A stretch of 64,000 nucleotides of DNA, from assembly GCF_041504345.1 (NCBI RefSeq), contig NZ_CP167894.1:3162001-3226000 (forward strand). The letters run 5' to 3'. This document shows positions 54,270-61,765 of the stretch, piece by piece; the first letter of the stretch is position 1, and the number at the start of each line of letters is the position of its first letter. The stretch comes from Vibrio sp. BS-M-Sm-2. Lineage in GTDB: Bacteria > Pseudomonadota > Gammaproteobacteria > Enterobacterales > Vibrionaceae. Below the pieces are notes generated by a model. It saw only the letters and a list, made by a program, of their open reading frames with translations. It searched no databases and was not told the origin of the DNA. A program made the position numbers and the translations under genes.

Positions 54270-56633
54270 TTAGAATAGACCTAACTGCTGCCCGCTGACT
54301 CTCTCAAAATCTAAACCGATGAAGGGCAAAATAGCCTCTGCGACCGGTTTAATCTGTTTGTCGATGTAATGCTGATAATCGATACCGCTCTTTAAATACT
54401 CTTTCGGCTCAGGGCCACTCAGAGTAATCAAATACTCAATACGCCCTTTGTTCTGGTATTGAAGCGGACGACCAAGCTGAGCGTTGATCTCGTCGGCTAA
54501 TCTTGCGGCGCGAACTTGTGGCGGAATGTTCTTCTGGTACTCATGCAGTTTACGACGTAGACGCTTCTGATAAACCAATAAATCATCGTGTTTACCTGCT
54601 GAAGTCTCATCAACAAACTGTCTCACGTAGTCAGTTGGGTCTTGGTCGTGAAATACCATCTCATACAGGGTTTGTTGGAATTGCTGTGCGAGAGGTGTCC
54701 AATCGGTGCGCGCACTCTCTAGTCCTTTAAAGATGATCTTCTCTTTATCACCTTGAGTGATTAAGCCCGCATAACGTTTCTTCGAGCCTGTTTCTGAGCC
54801 TCTAATGGTTGGCATTAGAAACTTGCGATAGTGAGTCTCGTATTCCAATTCGAGTATAGAAGTCAGGTTGTAGGTTTCTTTTAAGTGGTTCGTCCACCAA
54901 TCGTTGATGTAAGCGACCAGTGCGTTTCCGATCTCGTCTGCTTTTTCCTGATCATAGCTGCCGTTCAGAGACACGAAGGTTGAATCTGTGTCCCCATAAA
55001 TCACTTGATAGCCTTTATCTTCGATCAGAACTTTAGTTTGCTTCATGATCTCATGCCCACGCATGGTGATAGAGGAGGCCAAGCGCGTATCAAAGAAACG
55101 GCAGCCAGACGAACCTAACACCCCATAGAATGAGTTCATGATGATCTTAATCGCCTGAGAGAATGCTTTTTCGTTGTTCTTCTTCGCAACATCACGTGCT
55201 GCCCAGAGGTTTTCAATCATCTCAGGCAGAAAGTGTTTAGAGCGGTGGAATTGCCCACCGCGAAAACCATCAACCGCTTGGTTTTCGTCTGGACCTAGTT
55301 CCAGTTTCAATCCTTCAATAAGCCCCATAGGGTCAATCAAAAACGAACGAATGATGGACGGGTATAGGCTTTTAAAATCGAGTACCAGAACTGAGTCATA
55401 CAGGTTAGGAATAGAATCCATTACGTAGCCACCGGGGCTGGCAATCCAGTTCTCCGGCTCTAAGTTAGGTGCGACATAACCCGCTCTGTGGATTTGAGGA
55501 AGATATAAATTAGTAAAGGCAGCAACAGAGCCACCAACGCGATCCAGCTCTACACCGGTTAATCGAGAGCGCTCAATGGCGAAGTCGAGTAGGTGAGTGT
55601 GCTCGAAGATGCGGTTTACTAGCACACAGTCTTGAAGGTTGTACTTGGCGAGTGAAGGCTTATCGAACTTAAACATCCGGTTGATCTCATCCATACGGTC
55701 ATGAACGTTGTGGATGTCTTTGCCTTCACCAAGTAGCTCTTGCGATACCGACTCCAGCGACCATGAGCGGAAGTGATAGGTCGCCGTTTTAAGCATATCG
55801 ATACCATCCAAGACAACGCGCCCGGGAATAGTGATAAAACCTTGTTGATTTTGTGCCGAACTACGGAAAAAGCTCGGTTGATTGTCTCTGCCGATGTTGA
55901 GCTTCACTTCGTTCCATTCTGAACGTTTGTGCAGCAGCCTAAAATCGAAGTCAATAACGTTCCAACCAATGATGATGTCAGGATCAAATTCAGAGAACCA
56001 AGCTATCATTGCTTCGAGTAGCGCTTTTTCGTTGGCTACCCATTGGATATTGGTTTCAGCTCGTTGTGGTTCGCCGACCATGATCACTCGACTGTCCATC
56101 GGGCTGTCTAGGCCAATTGAATAAAGCACGCCTTTTTCTGAACACTCAATATCAAGTGAGACCACTGATAGGTTGGGTAAGTAATCACCTGCTCGGCATT
56201 TTGCGCTTGAGACTCGACGATACTTATTTTTTTGCGTACCAGATCCGGTGAACTCAATACTTCCCTTGATAAATCGTTCCATCAGATATCGATCGGCGAG
56301 TCGAATATCGCTTTCAAAGGTTTGGATTTCTTCGTTGTGAAAGGCTTGCGCTAAACCAAAACTACTTCTCGACAGAGATGTATAACACGCGGCTAGAGGC
56401 GTTTGCTCGAATGTGGCTAGCCCTAGAGGCTTGAATTTGCAATTGATTGACTCTTTCGCTGCGATAGCCTGACACGCTTCTACATCAGCTTGCGCGACGA
56501 AAAATACAGGCTTTTCATTTTGAATTGTCAGTAGAGTAGGGCCTTGAGGGGTGCTTAACCACAAGTCGATTTGCGTGCGCCCTGAAAAGTCTCTTGCTTG
56601 TCTTGTGAGCACAAAGCCTTGCTGAATATCCAA
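54270..56633 (-). CDS. polB: DNA polymerase II
   Basis: A 787-residue family B polymerase. The 3'-5' exonuclease domain has LSLDIECSE near residue 153 and GWNVIDFDF near 224. The polymerase domain has DFKSLYPSII near 419, KIIMNSFYG near 495 and the catalytic YGDTDSTFV near 545. It acts in replication restart and lesion bypass under the SOS response in E. coli. Its promoter lies in the 425-base gap shared with varA; I did not identify a LexA box there by eye. Confidence 0.97.
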   Translation of the reverse strand: MDIQQGFVLTRQARDFSGRTQIDLWLSTPQGPTLLTIQNEKPVFFVAQADVEACQAIAAKESINCKFKPLGLATFEQTPLAACYTSLSRSSFGLAQAFHNEEIQTFESDIRLADRYLMERFIKGSIEFTGSGTQKNKYRRVSSAKCRAGDYLPNLSVVSLDIECSEKGVLYSIGLDSPMDSRVIMVGEPQRAETNIQWVANEKALLEAMIAWFSEFDPDIIIGWNVIDFDFRLLHKRSEWNEVKLNIGRDNQPSFFRSSAQNQQGFITIPGRVVLDGIDMLKTATYHFRSWSLESVSQELLGEGKDIHNVHDRMDEINRMFKFDKPSLAKYNLQDCVLVNRIFEHTHLLDFAIERSRLTGVELDRVGGSVAAFTNLYLPQIHRAGYVAPNLEPENWIASPGGYVMDSIPNLYDSVLVLDFKSLYPSIIRSFLIDPMGLIEGLKLELGPDENQAVDGFRGGQFHRSKHFLPEMIENLWAARDVAKKNNEKAFSQAIKIIMNSFYGVLGSSGCRFFDTRLASSITMRGHEIMKQTKVLIEDKGYQVIYGDTDSTFVSLNGSYDQEKADEIGNALVAYINDWWTNHLKETYNLTSILELEYETHYRKFLMPTIRGSETGSKKRYAGLITQGDKEKIIFKGLESARTDWTPLAQQFQQTLYEMVFHDQDPTDYVRQFVDETSAGKHDDLLVYQKRLRRKLHEYQKNIPPQVRAARLADEINAQLGRPLQYQNKGRIEYLITLSGPEPKEYLKSGIDYQHYIDKQIKPVAEAILPFIGLDFERVSGQQLGLF

Positions 56634-57058
56634 TGTAGTAACCTATTGAAATTGGGAATCGAATATTACCACCTAGCGACCCTCTGCGCACAACAGGCAG
56701 CAAAAATACTAACTAAATTCTAGTTAACAGAGCCAAATAACGGGACTCTATAAGCAAATAAGTGAAATTGTCGAGAATGGTTATTCAATGGTATTGAAAA
56801 TATCTTTATCTTGTGTAATTTTATTGGGTGTTGTTTTAACTGATTGATTTTTAGAAAAAGCTTGTTGTTTTAGTTAGTTTATTTGTTAATAAGTACTTGC
56901 TAAAGTTCGTGTTTCAGCACATATTCAACAGAGCTTTTTTTAGTAATTAAGTTAAGATGTACTCAATGCTGCGATCCACTGTTCCTTTGTTTAATTGTTT
57001 CAAACAGATGAAACGACACAGTGGTTGCAGAGCCAATTAATAGTGTGGAGATACAAGT
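56634..57058. other. AT-rich intergenic region between polB and varA
   Basis: This 425-base gap is strongly AT-rich and contains the divergent promoters of polB and varA. I find no gene, convincing RNA structure or repeat in it. Confidence 0.5.
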
Positions 57059-57703
57059 TTGATAAATGTTTTCCTTGTAGATGATCACGAGCTGGTTCGC
57101 ACAGGGATACGACGTATTATTGAAGACGTCCGTGGAATGAACGTAGCAGGGGAAGCTGAAAGCGGTGAAGATGCTGCAAAATGGTGTCGTACTAACAATA
57201 CTGACGTTATTTTGATGGATATGAATATGCCTGGTATTGGTGGCTTAGAAGCAACCAAGAAAATCTTGCGTTTCAACCCTGATGTTAAAATCATCGTTTT
57301 AACTGTTCATACGGAAAATCCGTTTCCAACTAAAGTGATGCAAGCTGGGGCTGCTGGTTACCTTACTAAAGGAGCAGGTCCGGATGAAATGGTAAATGCA
57401 ATTCGAGTGGTTAATAGTGGCCAACGATACATTTCACCAGAAATTGCGCAGCAGATGGCTTTGAGCCAATTCTCGCCTGCGTCTGAAAATCCATTCGCAG
57501 ACTTATCTGAACGTGAACTTCAAATCATGATGATGATTACCAAAGGTCAGAAAGTGACGGATATTTCAGAACAACTCAATCTAAGTCCTAAAACAGTCAA
57601 CAGTTACCGCTACCGTTTGTTCAGCAAGCTGGATATCAGTGGCGATGTAGAGCTGACGCACTTAGCGATTAGACATGGAATGTTAGACACTGAGACCCTT
57701 TAA
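57059..57703 (+). CDS. varA: Response regulator VarA/UvrY (GacA family)
   Basis: The protein has 214 residues. The receiver domain starts MINVFLVDDHELVRTGIRR, with the phospho-acceptor Asp in ILMDMNMPGIGG near residue 54. The C-terminal LuxR-type helix-turn-helix (LSERELQIMMMITKGQKVTDI) lies near 150-195. The TTG start follows GGAG with good spacing. It is the partner of the sensor VarS/BarA, which drives CsrB-type small RNAs. It precedes uvrC by 15 bases, the conserved gammaproteobacterial order. Confidence 0.95.
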   Translation: MINVFLVDDHELVRTGIRRIIEDVRGMNVAGEAESGEDAAKWCRTNNTDVILMDMNMPGIGGLEATKKILRFNPDVKIIVLTVHTENPFPTKVMQAGAAGYLTKGAGPDEMVNAIRVVNSGQRYISPEIAQQMALSQFSPASENPFADLSERELQIMMMITKGQKVTDISEQLNLSPKTVNSYRYRLFSKLDISGDVELTHLAIRHGMLDTETL

Positions 57704-57718
57704 CACTGAGATCGTATA

Positions 57719-59551
57719 GTGACCAACTTGTTTGACTCAGTCTCATTCCTCAAGACAGTAACAGAACAGCCCGGCGTTTATCGAATGTATAACGCCGAGG
57801 CTGTTGTTATTTACGTCGGTAAAGCTAAGAACCTCAAAAAACGCCTTTCCAGTTATTTCCGTAAAAAAGTCGACAGTGAAAAAACACGCGCTCTAGTCAG
57901 CAATATCGACAAGATTGATGTGACTGTAACGCACACGGAAACCGAAGCTCTTATTCTTGAGCACAACTACATCAAGCAGTATCTGCCGAAATACAACGTA
58001 CTTCTGCGTGATGATAAGTCGTACCCTTATATTTTCATTAGCGGTCACAAGCATCCTCGTTTGTCGATGCACCGCGGTGCTAAAAAGAAAAAGGGTGAAT
58101 ACTTTGGTCCTTATCCTGACTCCGGCGCTGTGCGTGAGACGCTACACTTAATACAAAAAATCTTTCCTGCTCGTCAGTGTGAAGACACGGTTTATGCAAA
58201 CCGAACCCGCCCATGCTTGATGTATCAAATTGGTCGTTGTGCTGCGCCATGTGTTAGCTCGATTATCTCTGATGAAGAGTACAGTGAGCTTATCGACTAT
58301 GTTCGTCTATTCCTGCAAGGGAAAGATAAGTTGGTGCTAGAGACGCTCATCGAGAAGATGGACACGGCCAGCCGAGAGCTTCGCTTTGAACAAGCCGCCG
58401 CTTTCCGCGATCAAATCCAAGCGATTCGACGTGTGCAAGAACAACAGTATGTATCTGACGACTCTATGGAAGATATGGATGTGTTGGGCTTTGCTCAAGA
58501 GAATGGCGTGGCGTGTATTCATATCTTGATGATTCGCCAAGGTAAGGTCTTAGGTAGCCGCAGCCACTTTCCTAAGATTCCAAACAATACGGTGCGAGAA
58601 GAGGTCTTTTCGAGCTTTTTAAGTCAGTATTACTTAGCGCATAATGAAGCGAGAACCATTCCAACCCGTTTGATTCTGAACGCGGACCTGATGGAAGACG
58701 TCACACCAATCCAAGAAGCTTTGTGTGAAGTTGCAGGTCGTAAGATCCATTTCAACACAAACCCTTCTGGTACTCGTGGTCGTTACCTTAAATTGTCGAA
58801 CACCAATGCGTTAACGGCGATTACGACCAAGATTAATCACAAGATGACCATCAATCAGCGCTTCAAAGAGCTACAAGAAGTGCTGTCGATGGATGCGATT
58901 AAGCGCATGGAATGTTTCGATATCAGTCATACCATGGGTGAAAGCACGATTGCGTCTTGTGTGGTGTTCAATCAGGAAGGCCCGGTGAAACCTGAGTACC
59001 GTCGTTACAACATCACAGGTATTACCGGTGGTGATGACTACGCTGCGATGGCTCAGGCGCTTGAGAGACGTTACTCGAAGCAACTCGATGTCGACAAGAT
59101 CCCAGACATCATCTTTATCGATGGTGGTAAAGGTCAGCTAAACCGCGCGCATGAGATCATTTCTCAATATTGGGGTGATTGGCCGTTTAGACCAAGAATG
59201 ATGGGTATTGCGAAAGGCGTGACTCGTAAACCGGGTTTAGAGACTCTAGTGACTTTAGAAGGGGAAGAGTTCAATTTACCCAGTGATGCTCCAGCACTGC
59301 ACCTTATCCAACACATCCGTGACGAAAGCCATAATCACGCGATTGCAGGGCATAGGGCGAAACGTGGTAAAACGCGAAGAACCAGTGCTTTGGAAGGAAT
59401 TGAAGGTGTTGGACCTAAGCGTCGTCAAGCTTTGCTGAAATATATGGGTGGCTTACAAGAACTTAAGCGTGCAACTGTCGAAGAAATAACCAAAGTGCCG
59501 GGCATTAGTCATTCTTTGGCAGAAAACATTTATCAAGCATTGAAACAATAG
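57719..59551 (+). CDS. uvrC: UvrABC system protein C
   Basis: A 610-residue nucleotide-excision-repair endonuclease. It has the GIY-YIG domain ([10 protein letters not shown], then [18 protein letters not shown]), a Cys-rich region ([17 protein letters not shown]), the UvrB-binding UVR motif near residue 205, the RNase H-like 5' nuclease domain ([17 protein letters not shown]), and a C-terminal helix-hairpin-helix pair ([20 protein letters not shown]). The GTG start is near the varA stop, so they probably share a transcript with pgsA. Confidence 0.96.
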   Translation: MTNLFDSVSFLKTVTEQPGVYRMYNAEAVVIYVGKAKNLKKRLSSYFRKKVDSEKTRALVSNIDKIDVTVTHTETEALILEHNYIKQYLPKYNVLLRDDKSYPYIFISGHKHPRLSMHRGAKKKKGEYFGPYPDSGAVRETLHLIQKIFPARQCEDTVYANRTRPCLMYQIGRCAAPCVSSIISDEEYSELIDYVRLFLQGKDKLVLETLIEKMDTASRELRFEQAAAFRDQIQAIRRVQEQQYVSDDSMEDMDVLGFAQENGVACIHILMIRQGKVLGSRSHFPKIPNNTVREEVFSSFLSQYYLAHNEARTIPTRLILNADLMEDVTPIQEALCEVAGRKIHFNTNPSGTRGRYLKLSNTNALTAITTKINHKMTINQRFKELQEVLSMDAIKRMECFDISHTMGESTIASCVVFNQEGPVKPEYRRYNITGITGGDDYAAMAQALERRYSKQLDVDKIPDIIFIDGGKGQLNRAHEIISQYWGDWPFRPRMMGIAKGVTRKPGLETLVTLEGEEFNLPSDAPALHLIQHIRDESHNHAIAGHRAKRGKTRRTSALEGIEGVGPKRRQALLKYMGGLQELKRATVEEITKVPGISHSLAENIYQALKQ

Positions 59552-59597
59552 TAAAAATCCCGCACCATTAAAGCGCAATTAATAAGAGCCTAATAAT

Positions 59598-60155
59598 ATG
59601 CGTTTGAATATACCTAATATTTTGTCATTACTGAGACTATTTTTGATCCCAGTATTCGTTGTCGTTTTCTATCTACCTTATCAATGGGCTCCTTTTGCTG
59701 CTGCGATGGTGTTTTGGGTAGCAGGTTTCACTGATTGGCTAGATGGCATGCTAGCTCGTAAGTTAGGGCAAACGTCTCGCTTCGGTGCCTTCATTGATCC
59801 GGTGGCTGACAAAGTGTTGGTTGCTACGGCTCTTATCCTGATTACTGAGCATTACCACTCGATTTGGGTGACTATCCCAGCAGTGACCATGATAGCTCGT
59901 GAGATCATCATTTCAGCGCTTCGTGAATGGATGGCTGAAATCGGTAAACGTGCAAGTGTTGCAGTATCTTGGGTCGGTAAGGTTAAAACGGTTTCTCAGA
60001 TGTTCGCGTTGTGGGTGCTTATTTGGCGTTATGACGATTGGATGGTTTGGGTTGGTTACATCGCGCTCTACGTTGCAACGATTCTAACCTACTGGTCGAT
60101 GGCGCAATACTTGATGGCCGCCAAAGACGACTTGTTAGACGAAAAACATCATTGA
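59598..60155 (+). CDS. pgsA: CDP-diacylglycerol-glycerol-3-phosphate 3-phosphatidyltransferase
   Basis: A 185-residue inner-membrane enzyme that makes phosphatidylglycerophosphate. The CDP-alcohol phosphotransferase motif [20 protein letters not shown], then DPVADK, lies near residues 46-72, with four to five membrane helices. It follows uvrC, as in E. coli. A strong terminator separates it from the tRNA cluster. Confidence 0.96.
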   Translation: MRLNIPNILSLLRLFLIPVFVVVFYLPYQWAPFAAAMVFWVAGFTDWLDGMLARKLGQTSRFGAFIDPVADKVLVATALILITEHYHSIWVTIPAVTMIAREIIISALREWMAEIGKRASVAVSWVGKVKTVSQMFALWVLIWRYDDWMVWVGYIALYVATILTYWSMAQYLMAAKDDLLDEKHH

Positions 60156-60160
60156 TGAAG

Positions 60161-60184
60161 AAGCGAGCTGAGGCTCGCTTTTTT
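60161..60184 (+). terminator. Rho-independent terminator after pgsA
   Basis: AAGCGAGC pairs with GCTCGCTT around TGAG, followed by four T's. Confidence 0.92.
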
Positions 60185-60342
60185 GATCTTTAACCTAAGG
60201 TTAAGTTATCAATAGTGGATATCTAATGTGATATAGATCTCCTTTGAATAACCTGCTCACCGTGTGTTTTGAACATAAAGTCAGCTATTTGGCCTGTTTC
60301 GTATGAAATCTATTCAAACGAATTAAAAATACAAAAATAATA

Positions 60343-60370
60343 TTGACTCAATCGTCTGAATCCGTAGAAT
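60343..60370 (+). promoter_or_regulatory. Promoter of the tRNA cluster
   Basis: -35 TTGACT (60343-60348) and -10 TAGAAT (60365-60370) with a 16-base spacer, followed by a GC-rich discriminator (GCATCCCG) as expected for a stringently controlled stable-RNA promoter. The first tRNA begins about 45 bases after the likely start. Confidence 0.78.
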
Positions 60371-60421
60371 GCATCCCGTACCCAAGAGGATGGCAATGAG
60401 CTATTCGATTGGAGTTACTAA

Positions 60422-60495
60422 GGCGCCTTGGCAGAGTGGCTATGCAGCGGATTGCAAATCCGTGGACCTCGGTTCGACTCCGGGAGGCGCCTCCA
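60422..60495 (+). tRNA. tRNA-Cys (GCA)
   Basis: A 74-base tRNA with acceptor GGCGCCT/AGGCGCC, anticodon GCA in ATTGCAAAT, T loop GGTTCGACTCC, and an encoded CCA end. First of four tRNA genes in the cluster. Confidence 0.97.
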
Positions 60496-60531
60496 TTCTC
60501 TCTTTCTTCTAGAAAGAATACGAATGAAAAT

Positions 60532-60607
60532 GCGATACTAGCTCAGTTGGTAGAGCGCAACCTTGCCAAGGTTGAGGTCATCGGTTCGAACCCGATGTAT
60601 CGCTCCA
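60532..60607 (+). tRNA. tRNA-Gly (GCC), copy 1
   Basis: A 76-base tRNA with acceptor GCGATAC/GTATCGC, D-loop AGCTCAGTTGGTAGAGC, anticodon GCC in CTTGCCAAG, T loop GGTTCGAACCC, and an encoded CCA end. It is identical to the copy at 60807. Confidence 0.97.
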
Positions 60608-60687
60608 AATTTTGTAATGTTGATTGGCGTCAGCATTAAGATGGTGTTTTACTTTTCAGTAATCGGCATCGCAATAAAGAATTGCGT

Positions 60688-60774
60688 GCCCTGGTGGTGG
60701 AATTGGTAGACACAAGGGATTTAAAATCCCTCGGCGTTCGCGCTGTGCCGGTTCAAGTCCGGCCCGGGGCACCA
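60688..60774 (+). tRNA. tRNA-Leu (TAA)
   Basis: An 87-base class II tRNA with anticodon TAA in ATTTAAAAT, a long variable arm (CGGCGTTCGCGCTG), T loop GGTTCAAGTCC, and an encoded CCA end. Confidence 0.97.
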
Positions 60775-60806
60775 TCTATTAAAGTCTTTATCTCGATAAA
60801 GCAAAT

Positions 60807-60882
60807 GCGATACTAGCTCAGTTGGTAGAGCGCAACCTTGCCAAGGTTGAGGTCATCGGTTCGAACCCGATGTATCGCTCCA
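60807..60882 (+). tRNA. tRNA-Gly (GCC), copy 2
   Basis: Identical over all 76 bases to the copy at 60532, including AAATG-like sequence just before it and CCAAATT-like sequence after it, pointing to recent duplication or gene conversion. Confidence 0.97.
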
Positions 60883-60886
60883 AATT

Positions 60887-60918
60887 AAAAAGCCCGAACA
60901 GAAATGTTCGGGCTTTTT
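60887..60918 (+). terminator. Rho-independent terminator of the tRNA cluster
   Basis: A 14-bp perfect stem (AAAAAGCCCGAACA with TGTTCGGGCTTTTT) and a GAAA loop. Confidence 0.95.
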
Positions 60919-61310
60919 GGTTTCTGTGGTTTAGCTTTTGCGTGTAAGTACTTTGCTTGCTCGAGCCCTCACTTAGAATTCATCTCTATCTCTATCTCTA
61001 TCTCAAAATTTCGCAATCAAGTTCGTTTAGATAAGTTAGTTTTTAAAAGCGAGATTCCCTATGAACTCGTTCCTCGTACTAGGGAATGACGAAAAGATGC
61101 CACAGCCTCGAAGCTATCACTAACGCCGCCTGTATACCTGCCTCGTCAGCCTCGGGCTCGAGGAACGAATGAACAGGGGAGCTCTTTCTTAAACGATAGT
61201 GTTGACGATATTTACAGCAATTGCTTAGCCACCACTGCTATTTATCAAGCTATTATTAAAAACTATTGATCGTTCATTTCACTTTATGTTACTTTTCCGC
61301 GCAATCTCGG
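60919..61310. other. Non-coding gap after the tRNA cluster
   Basis: This stretch contains four hexamer units ATCTCT/ATCTCA (60982-61005) and an inverted repeat ATTCCCTA (61054-61061) with TAGGGAAT (61080-61087) of a kind common in Vibrio intergenic DNA. The 61-codon frame at 60904-61089 starts inside the terminator and runs through these repeats, so it is not a gene. No other feature is supported. Confidence 0.55.
60982..61005. repeat. Hexamer tandem array ATCTCT
   Basis: Three perfect ATCTCT units followed by ATCTCA, about 60 bases after the tRNA terminator. Confidence 0.85.
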
Positions 61311-61325
61311 AATGAACAATGTTCA

Positions 61326-61630
61326 AGAAGAGCAACGATTGCTTCTGGGGGATACGCGTAGTGACCATTCTTGCTGATTGGGACATTACGTAGGGTAGGT
61401 ATTGGCTAGTCCTTTAGCTGATAGACGGGATACTTATGGCGCAGTTCGCCATGTTAATGGGAAACCCAACATTGAACACACTAATTACAACATTGCTAAT
61501 CAGCTCTGCATTTCCAAAGGGACCAGCTCCTCATAGCTGCCCGATCCTGCAAAAATGTCCAATTCTTCAAAACAGTAGCATTACTGAACCTTGAGCTCAC
61601 GCTAACAATTTATCGCTGTCTTAAGACGGC
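61326..61630 (+). ncRNA. Candidate structured leader or small RNA before the norspermidine gene
   Basis: A chain of hairpins lies in non-coding DNA. AGCAA/TTGCT (61331-61343), CGTAGTG/CATTACG (61357-61390), GGCTA/TAGCT (61404-61419), ATGGCG/CGCCAT (61436-61452) and TGGG/CCCA (61458-61468) are followed by GCTGTC/GACGGC (61615-61630). Single-stranded GGGA or GGGGGA runs separate several of them. The region ends about 136 bases before the aminotransferase start. I see no T-run terminator, so it may be a long 5' leader rather than a free RNA. Confidence 0.35.
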
Positions 61631-61765
61631 TTAATTTCGTATTTGTCATTTGACTTATGCGAGCGTACAGCTATATCTCATTTCTAGACAATACGCGTAC
61701 TTAACTATGAACTCTCTCCAAATTTAAAGAGGGTTGGTGGATAGTTGCGTCTGATGGAGGTGAGT

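Noticed and set aside
60409..60639. 76-codon frame on the plus strand
   Set aside because: It reads through tRNA-Cys and tRNA-Gly genes.
61326..61630. A CsrB/CsrC-type RNA
   Set aside because: GGA runs between hairpins recall CsrB, but they are too few and mostly not in loops, and there is no terminator or VarA-type site in view.
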